A DNA stretch of 64,000 nucleotides from SCBR16-9 sp964537975 (GTDB taxonomy: Bacteria > Hydrogenedentota > Hydrogenedentia > Hydrogenedentales > SCBR16-9), in NCBI GenBank assembly GCA_964537975.1, contig CAZIDP010000002.1:124001-188000 (forward strand). The letters run 5' to 3'. Positions 45,042 to 53,945 of the stretch are shown piece after piece; the first letter of the stretch is position 1; the number at the start of each line of letters is the position of its first letter. A program made the translations under genes and the position numbers. A model generated the notes under the pieces. The model was given only the letters and a program-made list of their open reading frames with translations. It was not told where the DNA came from and made no database searches.

Positions 45042-47831
45042 ATGATTCGGCCAAGATATCCTGGAAAACGACTTTTATTGTATCTTATCCCTATCCTGAT
45101 AGGAATGGGAGGGGTGCGCTTTTCGCAAGAACTGGACGATATCGCACTACGCATCATAGTGTTGATTATGTCGGTGGCCATTCCTGTATTTTCGGGGGGA
45201 AATCTGCTTGCCCGATACAAAACCAGTCTTATAGAACGGATATACCTGTTTGCCGGGGTGGTGATGTTGACCTTGGGTGCATTCGTTAGTGTGTCTGGCA
45301 TTTCAGAAACCTTGATGGCAGAAGCTATGGTTACTGAAGAGATTGCCAACATCTCACGCTTGCTGGGTATGTTCAGTCTGTTATTGGGGTTGTTTGTAAT
45401 TCTGTTCAGTGTGATTCGAACGCGTGAAGATATAGAAGAATATGGGGGGCGCTTTTGGCATTTGGCAGAACATATGTCAGAAGGCTTTATTCTGACTGCT
45501 GCAAATGGCCGAATTACCCTGGTTAACAAGCAGTTCCTGGAAATGTTCGGGCTGTCAGAAGATGAAGTTCGTGGTAAAACCATTTTTGAAATCGCTGATG
45601 ATTGCAGTATAAAAAACGTCGATGAAATCATGGAAACGCGATCACAAGGTTTACCATCAGAATATCTGGTAACCCATCATGTGCAAGGAGAGGAACGACG
45701 GTTCTGGTTTAAGGGCAAACCAATTATGGACCGTTACGGGCATCATACAGCCAATTTGGCAACGGTACGGGATGTAACCGAGCAACATCGATTAACCCAG
45801 CGTGTTGAACGATATGCTGAAGGTTTGCAACACCTGGTTGAAGAACAAACCCAGAAATTGTTGCATTCTGAAGAGCGTTTTCGTCAGTTATTACTGTCTA
45901 TGAACGAAGGATTCATTACGATTAATGCAGGACACCAGGTACGATTTGCCAATGCAACAATCTGTAAATTATTGGGAGTTAAACAAGAAGAACTAATTGG
46001 ACGAGATATTCTCAATTATATCGAAGCTCAGGGACGTTCTCAATTACTCAGCATTCTGGCCCAAGGTGAAAGTCTGAGCCGATCTGATTCTCGGCAAGAA
46101 TTAAATCTGGTACGAAAAGATGGCAGCCAGGTGCCAGTATTATTGGCTGTAGCATTTATACGCGACCCAGCCATGTCAGAATTGCTCTACTCGTTGGTGT
46201 TGACCAGTGTACAAGAACTAAAAAATATGCAGCATCAACTCGAGCAACGCGCCAGAGAACTGGAATTGGCCAATGAAGAACTAATGTCCCATGGTCGGGC
46301 CAAAGACAGCTTTTTATCGAATGTCAGCCATGAATTACGCACACCCCTCAGTACAATCCAGGGTTACGTAGAAATGTTGTCTGGCAATAGTTTGGGCACA
46401 TTAAACACACAACAATTACATGCGGTTAGGGTCATGGGACGAAACGTTGATCGCATTATTGGTCACATAAACGAGATTATTGATTTCAGCCGAATGGAAA
46501 TTCGAGGCGTACTGGTCAATTGGGGGCTATTTTATCCTACTCAGTTGGTTCAGGAATGCGTAGCTTCAGTTCACCCACAGGCACTTGAAAAAAGTGTGTC
46601 TGTGTTTGTTAATGATCATGGTAATGTCATGCCAATTTGGGGAGATCGTGAAAAATTAGGGCAGGTGATCAGTATATTGTTAAACAATGCCGTTAAATTC
46701 ACTGAACCAGATGGTACCGTAGAAATAGAAATATCAACCCAGGACGATCATACTGTCCTATTTTCGGTACGAGACACCGGTATTGGCATTGATCCAGCTT
46801 ACCATAAACGAGTTTTTGACAAGTTCTTTCAGGTTGATGCTTCAATGACACGCAAGTACGAAGGAACGGGTATTGGTTTGTCGATTGCTAAAAGTATTGT
46901 AGAAAGTCATCAGGGAAGAATTGAACTCAAGAGCGAAGTTGGAGGTGGTAGTACATTTTCAGTAGTTCTGGAACATGCCTTGCTCTCTTCCAGTCCATCT
47001 GAACTTTTAGCTGAGTCATTTGTACCCGGGTTTTATTGTCTTGTGATTACAGAAGATTTGATACTATATGAAGTACTTAAAGATATATGTAATTCTGTGA
47101 ATGTTCAAACAGATAACATTAAAAATCCATATGACAGTCTTCGCCAAATCGAACGCATGGATATCCATTGTATACTACTACATACGATTGGACCTGACGA
47201 CAAATGGTTGCAGATAATCAGCGTGTTGCGGGAACACCCAATTGCTTTTGAGATTCCCATTGTATTGATTACCGAATCAAAATCCCGCCGTCTGGTCGAT
47301 TCCAGTCCAATGTGGAGCAAAGTGCTTTTTTGTATAATGCCTTTTACCGCAGATGCATTACTCAGTATTTTACTAAAGATACAAGAAAAATCTGACATCA
47401 GCTCGTCTTATTCACTTCCAGATACTTCTGCAATAAAAGAAGATACACCAACCGTGCTGATAATTGATGCAGACCCGGGAATTCAGGAATGGATTGAAAT
47501 GGCACTTTCACAACGACATATTCGTTGTTTTTCTGCAACTTCACCTCAAGAAGCAATTGAAATATCTCAAAATACTGCACCAGATATTGTATTCCTTGAT
47601 GTAAATCTATCTGCTGAACGTACAATAGACCACATAAATTTGTTGCAATCGAATCCTGAATTGCGTAAAGTGCCGATCGTAGCTATGACAGGGCAATCCA
47701 ATCAAGCCCTGATTAACAATGATGTCGATGGTATCCTGTCTAAACCTTTTCAAATAGAAGATTTTGTAGCGACAATAGACAATGTTTTAAAAAATCATAA
47801 TCAAGATATTGCTAGTGCAACCACAGACTAA
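45042..47831 (+). CDS. Membrane hybrid histidine kinase, PAS-PAS-HisKA-HATPase-REC-REC
   Basis: A 929-aa sensor kinase. About four membrane helices (about 10-130) are followed by PAS1 (about 145-255), a helical segment, PAS2 (about 285-395), and HisKA with phosphoacceptor His430 in FLSNVSHELRTPLS. The HATPase_c domain follows with N box NNAVKF and G boxes DTGIGI and GTGIGLSI. A middle receiver-like domain (about 664-790) lacks the phospho-Asp (LLH where LLD is expected) and the Lys of KPF (MPF). The terminal receiver is intact: Asp853 in DIVFLDVN, Thr in VAMTG and Lys in LSKPF. No ligand-binding extracellular loop of note is visible. dacA begins 26 bp after its stop and may be co-transcribed. 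Confidence 0.9.
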   Translation: MIRPRYPGKRLLLYLIPILIGMGGVRFSQELDDIALRIIVLIMSVAIPVFSGGNLLARYKTSLIERIYLFAGVVMLTLGAFVSVSGISETLMAEAMVTEEIANISRLLGMFSLLLGLFVILFSVIRTREDIEEYGGRFWHLAEHMSEGFILTAANGRITLVNKQFLEMFGLSEDEVRGKTIFEIADDCSIKNVDEIMETRSQGLPSEYLVTHHVQGEERRFWFKGKPIMDRYGHHTANLATVRDVTEQHRLTQRVERYAEGLQHLVEEQTQKLLHSEERFRQLLLSMNEGFITINAGHQVRFANATICKLLGVKQEELIGRDILNYIEAQGRSQLLSILAQGESLSRSDSRQELNLVRKDGSQVPVLLAVAFIRDPAMSELLYSLVLTSVQELKNMQHQLEQRARELELANEELMSHGRAKDSFLSNVSHELRTPLSTIQGYVEMLSGNSLGTLNTQQLHAVRVMGRNVDRIIGHINEIIDFSRMEIRGVLVNWGLFYPTQLVQECVASVHPQALEKSVSVFVNDHGNVMPIWGDREKLGQVISILLNNAVKFTEPDGTVEIEISTQDDHTVLFSVRDTGIGIDPAYHKRVFDKFFQVDASMTRKYEGTGIGLSIAKSIVESHQGRIELKSEVGGGSTFSVVLEHALLSSSPSELLAESFVPGFYCLVITEDLILYEVLKDICNSVNVQTDNIKNPYDSLRQIERMDIHCILLHTIGPDDKWLQIISVLREHPIAFEIPIVLITESKSRRLVDSSPMWSKVLFCIMPFTADALLSILLKIQEKSDISSSYSLPDTSAIKEDTPTVLIIDADPGIQEWIEMALSQRHIRCFSATSPQEAIEISQNTAPDIVFLDVNLSAERTIDHINLLQSNPELRKVPIVAMTGQSNQALINNDVDGILSKPFQIEDFVATIDNVLKNHNQDIASATTD

Positions 47832-47857
47832 TATATACGGGGAGATAACCAGATAAT

Positions 47858-49051
47858 ATGGGAATGCTTATTTACACAGGCTTGTCACATCTATACAAAA
47901 CTTCATACGGTTTCATGCTTATGCTGATGATTACCATGCCCATCTATACAGCTTGGGGCCAATCACATCCTATCAGCACAATAACTGTAGAAGCCGAGAC
48001 AGGTATGATCATTCATGAAGAAAATGCCGATATAGTCCGACCACCAGCCAGCATGGTCAAAATGATGAAAATGTTCATGGTGTCTGAAGGTGTTAATGCC
48101 GGCTTATGGGATTTACAAATGGATATAACAGTCAGTGCCCGTGCTGCATCCATGTGGGGTTCACGAATTATTTTGCGTGAAGGCGAAACACAACCGCTTT
48201 ATAAATTTATGGAAGCCATTGCTGTCGCATCTGCAAACGATGCCTCTGTCGCAGTTGCTGAAGCATTGTGGGGCAGTGAAAATGCTTACCTCAAAGCTGC
48301 TACCCAACGTGCTCGCGAATTGGGCATGAGTAACACCACCTTTAAAACTACCAATGGATTGCCTCCAGATGATGGTGTTTCTTTTGATGAGACTACAGCC
48401 CGCGACATGGCGACATTGGCCCGAAACTGCATTAAAGACCCACGTATAATGGCTTGGGTAGGCATGCGGGAAATGCAATTTCGACCCACTGATGCTGTTC
48501 GCACAAGTACGAATCTTTTACTCAGCCGGATGGAAGAATGCGACGGGCTAAAAACAGGCTATATCCGGGCAGCAGGTTTTTGCATCAGCGCTACCGCTGT
48601 ACGCAATGGTATTCGACTGATTACCGTTGTCATGGGTAGTCCAGATAAATGGAGCCGGTTCAATATGGCACAGGCATTGTTGGAATCCGGGTTTGAAAAA
48701 ATGTCACGGCAGCGGGTGCTTGCAAGCGGTGCAGCCTTGGGCGATTACATCCCTGTAAATAATTGTGATGTTAACGAGCTTCGTTTAATAACGCAAGATG
48801 ATTTGTGGGTCACACTACCTGGTGAAAAATTGGACCAATTGGAGTTTGTTGCTGTCTACCCTGAATACCTGAATGCACCGTTATCAGCAGGAACTGTTGT
48901 TGGTCAAGTACGCGTAAAATATGAGGACAACATATTGGGAAGCATAAGCTTAACGGTACCACACGATTTGGAAGCCAAAGGTTGGTATCTCGTAATGGCT
49001 AATGGTGAGGCGCGCTGGGAAGGCCTGAACAGGGAGCATTCCGTACAATAA
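47858..49051 (+). CDS. dacA: Serine D,D-carboxypeptidase (DacA/PBP5-like)
   Basis: Trims the terminal D-Ala from peptidoglycan pentapeptides in the periplasm. 397 aa with a signal peptide about 1-35 (cleaved near AWG/QS). All three penicillin-binding motifs are present: SxxK as SMVK (65-68), SxN as SAN (125-127, in VASANDASVAVAE) and KTG in DGLKTGYIRAAG. A C-terminal beta domain (about 285-390) is the usual PBP5_C. It follows the hybrid kinase by 26 bp in the same direction. No obvious C-terminal amphipathic anchor helix is visible. The symbol is by family; dacA/C/D-type paralogues cannot be separated. Confidence 0.92.
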   Translation: MGMLIYTGLSHLYKTSYGFMLMLMITMPIYTAWGQSHPISTITVEAETGMIIHEENADIVRPPASMVKMMKMFMVSEGVNAGLWDLQMDITVSARAASMWGSRIILREGETQPLYKFMEAIAVASANDASVAVAEALWGSENAYLKAATQRARELGMSNTTFKTTNGLPPDDGVSFDETTARDMATLARNCIKDPRIMAWVGMREMQFRPTDAVRTSTNLLLSRMEECDGLKTGYIRAAGFCISATAVRNGIRLITVVMGSPDKWSRFNMAQALLESGFEKMSRQRVLASGAALGDYIPVNNCDVNELRLITQDDLWVTLPGEKLDQLEFVAVYPEYLNAPLSAGTVVGQVRVKYEDNILGSISLTVPHDLEAKGWYLVMANGEARWEGLNREHSVQ

Positions 49052-49120
49052 TTATCTTAGCCAGAGAGGATTTGTTTGTACAAGATACAAAATCGCGTTT
49101 TATAAGATATGCAAAATAGT

Positions 49121-49144
49121 TGAGCCCCTGCTCTCAGGGGCTCA
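49121..49144. terminator. Convergent stem-loop terminator
   Basis: TGAGCCCCTG pairs perfectly with CAGGGGCTCA around a CTCT loop, followed by TGTTTAAAA. It lies 69 bp after dacA and 141 bp beyond the rpe stop, so it serves the convergent pair. Confidence 0.75.
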
Positions 49145-49285
49145 TGTTTAAAATGCTAATTCAAGTTGGTTACACAATTGAATGTTCATTTGGTAGCTTA
49201 GAAAACGCAAATGCAGATCGCCACGCGAAATTTATCCTGATAAAATAACTACTCAAAGCACTACGCGGTCTGGTATTTTTTGTAG

Positions 49286-49951
49286 TTATTCTGTAAACAA
49301 TACACCTGAATTACATGCCCGTATGGATTCTATGGCATCCAGATAAGATTCGCTGTTAAAAATAAATGAACCAGCAACCAGTACATTAGCTCCAGCCTCT
49401 ATTACAGCTTGGGCTGTTGTGCTGTCTATTCCGCCATCTACTTCCAAGTCCCTGTCATCAATCATGGCCCGTATATTTTGTATCTTTGGCAACATTTCAG
49501 GTATAAATTTTTGTCCTCCAAAGCCAGGATTCACCGTCATGACCAACACCATATCCACCAAGTCCACCAGATACTCAATTTCATCTTCAGAGGTTCCAGG
49601 ATTTAATACAATCCCTGCTTGACAACCCAAACTTTTGATTTTGCTCAGAGTTCGGTGTGGATGTCGGGCTGCTTCTATATGAAATGTGATGATATCTGCT
49701 CCAGCATTGGCAAAATCTTCAACATAGGCATCGGGATTGTCAATCATCAGATGTACGTCTAATGGAACCGAACTATGAGGGCGAATTGCAGCCACTACAG
49801 GAGGTCCAATCGTAATGTTTGGAGCAAAATGTCCATCCATGACATCTACATGAATCATATCGGCACCTGCTTCAATCACCGTACGTATTTCATCTCCTAA
49901 GCGGGCAAAATCACTTGCCAGAATGGATGGTGCAATCTGTAACTTGGCCAC
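49286..49951 (-). CDS. rpe: Ribulose-phosphate 3-epimerase
   Basis: Interconverts ribulose-5-P and xylulose-5-P in the pentose phosphate pathway. A 221-aa TIM barrel; the GTG at 49951 follows AAGGAG. Visible motifs: APSILASDFARLGDEI, the metal-ligand HVDVMDGHFAPNITIGPP, DVHLMIDNP, NPGTSEDEIE, VMTVNPGFGGQKF and EVDGGIDSTTA. All metal residues (His and Asp of HVDVMD, His of DVHLM, Asp of VDGG) are present. It lies downstream of a PASTA protein gene, after rsmB and fmt. The order ybaB-fmt-rsmB-PASTA-rpe recalls the Bacillus fmt-rsmB-...-prkC-...-rpe cluster. Confidence 0.95.
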   Translation of the reverse strand: MAKLQIAPSILASDFARLGDEIRTVIEAGADMIHVDVMDGHFAPNITIGPPVVAAIRPHSSVPLDVHLMIDNPDAYVEDFANAGADIITFHIEAARHPHRTLSKIKSLGCQAGIVLNPGTSEDEIEYLVDLVDMVLVMTVNPGFGGQKFIPEMLPKIQNIRAMIDDRDLEVDGGIDSTTAQAVIEAGANVLVAGSFIFNSESYLDAIESIRACNSGVLFTE

Positions 49952-50116
49952 TATACAAAAATCTCCTTAAAGTTAGTAAATGATTTCCAAAATATGTGGA
50001 GTTCAAATCAGCAATTGGTAAAAACTTTCCCCCGGAACAAAAACAACACGCACAGTACTCCTGTAGCTTTTACATTGAGAAGCGAAGAAACCAGTTAAAA
50101 TCAACTCCTGCTTTTT

Positions 50117-51247
50117 TTAACGGCTGCGCACTGGAGGATTTCCATCTTCTAAATGGTAAGATGCATGCAGCTCACCGCCAACATAAATCTCAACACGGGC
50201 TTCACCCACATAATAAACCGGGATTCTTATTGTGCTCCCCATGACTCGTACTTCGCGAGAATTTTCATCGTACGCCGGCGGATACCGGCGCAATGTTTCC
50301 CGGTTTCCCCGCTGGTCTATTATATCTACATGGGTTTCTTCGGAATACCAGGTAAAGGGCATTACATGTCGTACCTCTGTTTCATACCGTGTAACTACCA
50401 CTTCTGGTCTGGCTTCTTCAGATTCTAAACGAATTTCATAGGTTACTACCTGCCCCTGATATACAAGCGTGTCAGGTGGTGGTTCTTGATTTAATATGAC
50501 ATTGCTGCGAGCATTGGGATAATCTACTTCAACTGGCACCAGCGTGATACCTAATCCTGCAACACGTTGTTTTGCATCTTCGACCGAAAGACCTCTTATA
50601 TCCGGCATGAACTCCCGGGCACTTTCCATGCTGTCACTCAACAATAAATGTATGGCATCCTGATTGGCAATCTGCGAACCAGGCGTGGGATATTGTGCCA
50701 AAACAACATCACGTGCTTCATGGTGAGGGATACGCGCTATTGAACCTGTACGGAAACGTGACTGCTCAAGTTCTCGCTGGGCATCTTGAAACGTTTTCTG
50801 AACAAGATTAGGTGCCTTTAAGAAGTCTGTTCCCATACTCACCGTTGGAATAACCTTGCGACCGGTACGCACCACACGACCAGCAGCCGGTCGCTGTGAT
50901 ATGACATGAGATTCCGGTATGCCTGGATGTGGCACCTGCTCTATCTTGCCCATTTCGAGCCCTTGTTCCACCAGGTACAAAGAAGCATCTGTTATTGGTA
51001 AGCCGACAATATTGGGTACGGTAACATGCTCACCACCTTCCAATACCTGACTAAACACAAAATACCCAGATAGCGCCATAACTGCCAGAAACACGACAAG
51101 TGCAAGTGACCATTGTATGCTCCAGGCAAAAAAACGGAGTACGAAAAAAAATACTCCTAGGATACTTTCCGAAATCGTGTCAAGTAAAAACCGTCCAAGG
51201 CTGCGTCGGTTAGGTTTGTCTGATATTGACCTTTGGTTATTTTCCAC
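50117..51247 (-). CDS. PASTA-domain membrane protein without kinase domain
   Basis: About 376 aa from the GTG at 51247; the open frame extends to 51493 over rsmB but the upstream part has no protein-like character. The start overlaps the 3' end of rsmB by 91 bp. A short basic cytoplasmic N-terminus is followed by a long hydrophobic segment (about 27-66) with one or two helices, then three PASTA domains (about 71-138 with VTVPNIVGLPITDASLYL, 139-206 and 207-275 with PDIRGLSVEDAKQRV). A C-terminal beta-rich domain of unknown type (about 280-376) follows. PASTA domains bind muropeptides or beta-lactam-like ligands. Here the usual Ser/Thr kinase or transpeptidase is missing, so it may be a peptidoglycan sensor or scaffold. 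Confidence 0.82.
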   Translation of the reverse strand: MENNQRSISDKPNRRSLGRFLLDTISESILGVFFFVLRFFAWSIQWSLALVVFLAVMALSGYFVFSQVLEGGEHVTVPNIVGLPITDASLYLVEQGLEMGKIEQVPHPGIPESHVISQRPAAGRVVRTGRKVIPTVSMGTDFLKAPNLVQKTFQDAQRELEQSRFRTGSIARIPHHEARDVVLAQYPTPGSQIANQDAIHLLLSDSMESAREFMPDIRGLSVEDAKQRVAGLGITLVPVEVDYPNARSNVILNQEPPPDTLVYQGQVVTYEIRLESEEARPEVVVTRYETEVRHVMPFTWYSEETHVDIIDQRGNRETLRRYPPAYDENSREVRVMGSTIRIPVYYVGEARVEIYVGGELHASYHLEDGNPPVRSR

Positions 51248-52494
51248 GGATTTAATAGCTCCGGACCTTCTTCTAATTGAACTTGACCATCTGCAAGGAT
51301 GGCATTGGTGATTTGTTCTGTTTCCTGGCTGGTATATGTGCAAACGGAATATACAATACACCCACCATTTTTGCAAAGTTTGATGGCTGATCGCAATAAC
51401 ATCTCTTGTAATACCGCCAACCGCGATAAGGTTTCTGGACTTGTACGCCATTTCAGGTCGGGGTGCCGTCGTATGGTACCCAATCCGGAACAAGGCGCGT
51501 CGACTAGAATTCTGTCAAAAGATGATGCTGAAAACGGGGGAGAGGTGCCATCACCCGCCACCACATGCAAACTGTTGATTTTCAGGCGGTCTGCGTTCTC
51601 AAGTATAGCATGAATTTTACGCGTATTTATTTCCATCGTCACAATAGATGCCTGGTCTGATGTCAATTGGGCGATATGGGTAGATTTTCCACCCGGTGCC
51701 GCACACATATCGAGAATACGTTCCCCTTTTTGCGGTGTTAACAAATGCGGTGCCAACATGGATGCAGGGTCTTGCATTATAAATTGGCCATCCTGAAACC
51801 ACTTGCTTCGCAAGGGTGATTTCCCTTCTGCCAGGGTAAGTTCTTCCGGAATCGTAGTTACTTTATTGGTTATTATCCCTGATTTTTCTAGCCTGTCCTG
51901 AAGGGACATATAATCATCATGTAATGTATTTATACGTAAACAGGATGGAGCAGGAGTGTTTATAGTTTGGCATATGCGCTCGAGTTGATCCTCACCAAAC
52001 TGAGTTTTCCAAAGTGATATTAACCAGACAGGTATAGAGTATCGAACAGACATGTACTGCTCAACATTTTTTTCAAGGTCCGGTAGATTTACTTCATCAA
52101 TACTTTTCGGAGCTTTTCTGAGTATGGCATTAACCAGCCGGGCCGTACCGGCATGTCCACGTTTTTTCGCAAGTTCAACTGATGTATGAACCATGGCAGG
52201 CGTCGTTACCTGATTGCAAAATATCGATTGAAAAATGGCCATCCTTAAAATAGTGAGTATAGATAAGGGTAATTTTTTCAATGGTTGCGTACATATAATC
52301 CCGAGAACATGATCGCACAATAATATATGGCGTACTGTGCCATATACCAGTTGTGTGAGGAATCGACGCCCACGGTCTGACGGAGCTTTCCGACGTATTG
52401 TTTTATCCAGTGAGGTATCCAGATGCATGTTACGCTCATCAAATACTCGCAACAAAACATCAATAGCAGCATCACGTACGGGATCAATTGGCAT
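51157..52494 (-). CDS. rsmB: 16S rRNA (cytosine-967-C5)-methyltransferase
   Basis: Methylates C967 of 16S rRNA using SAM. 445 aa with an N-terminal NusB-like RNA-binding domain (about 1-130: AAIDVLLRVFDERNMHLDTSL) and a C-terminal Rossmann methyltransferase. SAM motif I is ILDMCAAPGGKSTHIAQL. The catalytic cysteines are in DAPCSGLGTIRRHPDLKWR and VYSVCTYTSQETEQI. ATG at 52494. It lies 75 bp downstream of fmt and its 3' end overlaps the PASTA gene start by 91 bp. The fmt-rsmB pairing is widely conserved in bacteria. Confidence 0.94.
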   Translation of the reverse strand: MPIDPVRDAAIDVLLRVFDERNMHLDTSLDKTIRRKAPSDRGRRFLTQLVYGTVRHILLCDHVLGIICTQPLKKLPLSILTILRMAIFQSIFCNQVTTPAMVHTSVELAKKRGHAGTARLVNAILRKAPKSIDEVNLPDLEKNVEQYMSVRYSIPVWLISLWKTQFGEDQLERICQTINTPAPSCLRINTLHDDYMSLQDRLEKSGIITNKVTTIPEELTLAEGKSPLRSKWFQDGQFIMQDPASMLAPHLLTPQKGERILDMCAAPGGKSTHIAQLTSDQASIVTMEINTRKIHAILENADRLKINSLHVVAGDGTSPPFSASSFDRILVDAPCSGLGTIRRHPDLKWRTSPETLSRLAVLQEMLLRSAIKLCKNGGCIVYSVCTYTSQETEQITNAILADGQVQLEEGPELLNPWKITKGQYQTNLTDAALDGFYLTRFRKVS

Positions 52495-52569
52495 CTGTGC
52501 CCCCTGAAAAAAAGGTATTTAAAAGCTAAAAGTAGAAGTAATAAGCACCATGAATGAAGTGTTTTAAAT

Positions 52570-53514
52570 TCATTCAATTATTGATTCAAAACAATCACCT
52601 GGGCGTATTGAATGTCCCCGCATAAAATCACCCGAGTGCATGATTTTTTTACCTGGCGCCTGCACCGTCAAGATTTCCAAAAGGGCATCATTGGTTGCTA
52701 CAAAAAAACTGTGCTTGTTGACCTCAACAATCTCGCCAGCTTTCGTAATGGTATCTGACGAAACGTTGTGAAGCTTCGTTTTAAGGATGCGAAATACCTG
52801 ACCGTTAAAAAGACAATGGGCAATTGGCCAGGGTTGTAATGCACGTACCTGGTTATGAATTTCCCAACCACTGCGAGACCAATCTATGCGACCATCCTCT
52901 TTAGTAATAATACGCGAAAATGTTACTTCAGCAGCATTTTGGGGGGTAAATTGTGCAGTATTTTCATCAACTTGTCGCATACCCTCCAGCATCAGTTTTG
53001 CACCGAGTTCAGCGAGTTGGTCACTTAATATAGGACTGCTGACATCTGAATCAATAGGAACAGATTCTTGTAACAAGACATCACCTGCATCCATTTCAAG
53101 CATTATGCGCATTATGCTCACGCCGGTTTGGGTGTCACCTTTCCAAATTGCCGTTTGGATAGGAGATGGGCCACGCCAGCGTGGCAATAAGCTGGGATGA
53201 ACATTTAACCAGCCCTTAGCGGGGACATCCAGGAGAGGTTGTTTCAATAGACGGCCATAGGCAGCCACCGTACAAATTTCCGGAGCTTGTTTTTTTAACC
53301 AGGACTCGAAAGTACCATCATTGAGTTTGGCTGGCTGATGTACCGGGATACCCAATGCTTCTCCGGCAACTTTAACAGGGGGAGGGAGCAACTTCTTACT
53401 CCGGCCTTGCGGACGATCTGGCTGGCAAACTATCGCGGTTATCTCATGATGTCTCGAAATAGCCTGTAACGTCGGGACAGCCAGTTCTGGTGTACCAAAA
53501 AACACTGTACGCAC
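52570..53514 (-). CDS. fmt: Methionyl-tRNA formyltransferase
   Basis: Formylates Met-tRNAfMet for translation initiation. 314 aa. It starts with VFFGTPELAVPTLQAI after a GTG at 53514 that overlaps the upstream ybaB stop by one base (TAGTG), indicating translational coupling. The formyltransferase motif is WLNVHPSLLPRWRGPSPIQ, with the Asn-His pair and an Asp in EMDAGDVLLQ. The C-terminal OB-like domain begins around 205 (SRIITKEDGRIDWS). Followed by rsmB, the usual partner. Confidence 0.95.
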   Translation of the reverse strand: MRTVFFGTPELAVPTLQAISRHHEITAIVCQPDRPQGRSKKLLPPPVKVAGEALGIPVHQPAKLNDGTFESWLKKQAPEICTVAAYGRLLKQPLLDVPAKGWLNVHPSLLPRWRGPSPIQTAIWKGDTQTGVSIMRIMLEMDAGDVLLQESVPIDSDVSSPILSDQLAELGAKLMLEGMRQVDENTAQFTPQNAAEVTFSRIITKEDGRIDWSRSGWEIHNQVRALQPWPIAHCLFNGQVFRILKTKLHNVSSDTITKAGEIVEVNKHSFFVATNDALLEILTVQAPGKKIMHSGDFMRGHSIRPGDCFESIIE

Positions 53515-53846
53515 TAAGTTAACCCTGGAATGTCAATTCCCCCGGTCATTTCAGTCATACGCTCTTTTACAAGTTCCCGGGCCTTGTCCATGGCATCGTT
53601 TATAGCAGCTCGCACCAGGGTTTCGAGCATTTCCGGGTCTTCTCTATCAATGACCTCTGGATCTATTTTCAAATCCAACAGTTCCATTTTGCCAGATACC
53701 ATCACCTTCACCATGCCACCACCAGAAGAAGCTTCAATGCGTTCATCTGCGAGTTTTTCTTTGAAAGCATCAATGTTATTCTTTAATTCCATGGCCTGCT
53801 TCAGCATGCCACTCATTTTGCCTAAATCGCCTAATCCCTTGAACAC
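53514..53846 (-). CDS. YbaB/EbfC family nucleoid-associated protein
   Basis: A 110-aa homodimeric DNA-binding protein of the YbaB/EbfC family, often next to dnaX/recR but here ahead of fmt. I start at the GTG at 53846, which follows AAGGA and gives the typical VFKGLGDLGKMSGMLKQA beginning; the frame opens with a TTG at 53879. Motifs: EASSGGGMVKVMVSGKMELLDLKIDPEV and the C-terminal AAINDAMDKARELVKERM. It ends in a one-base overlap with the fmt start. The protein is basic and helical with a central beta hairpin, as usual in the family. Function in nucleoid organisation or transcription is inferred. Confidence 0.9.
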   Translation of the reverse strand: MFKGLGDLGKMSGMLKQAMELKNNIDAFKEKLADERIEASSGGGMVKVMVSGKMELLDLKIDPEVIDREDPEMLETLVRAAINDAMDKARELVKERMTEMTGGIDIPGLT

Positions 53847-53945
53847 GTTAGACTTATCCTTTCTGTCGGTAGATTTCAATTAATTATAAAGTATAGCTGG
53901 TTTTCAGCAATACAAGCAAGACATCCTGAATGAACATACAACACA

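Noticed and set aside
44951..45631. 226-codon minus-strand frame
   Set aside because: Antisense to the membrane and PAS region of the histidine kinase and the end of rnhA; Ser/Arg-rich composition, no domain.
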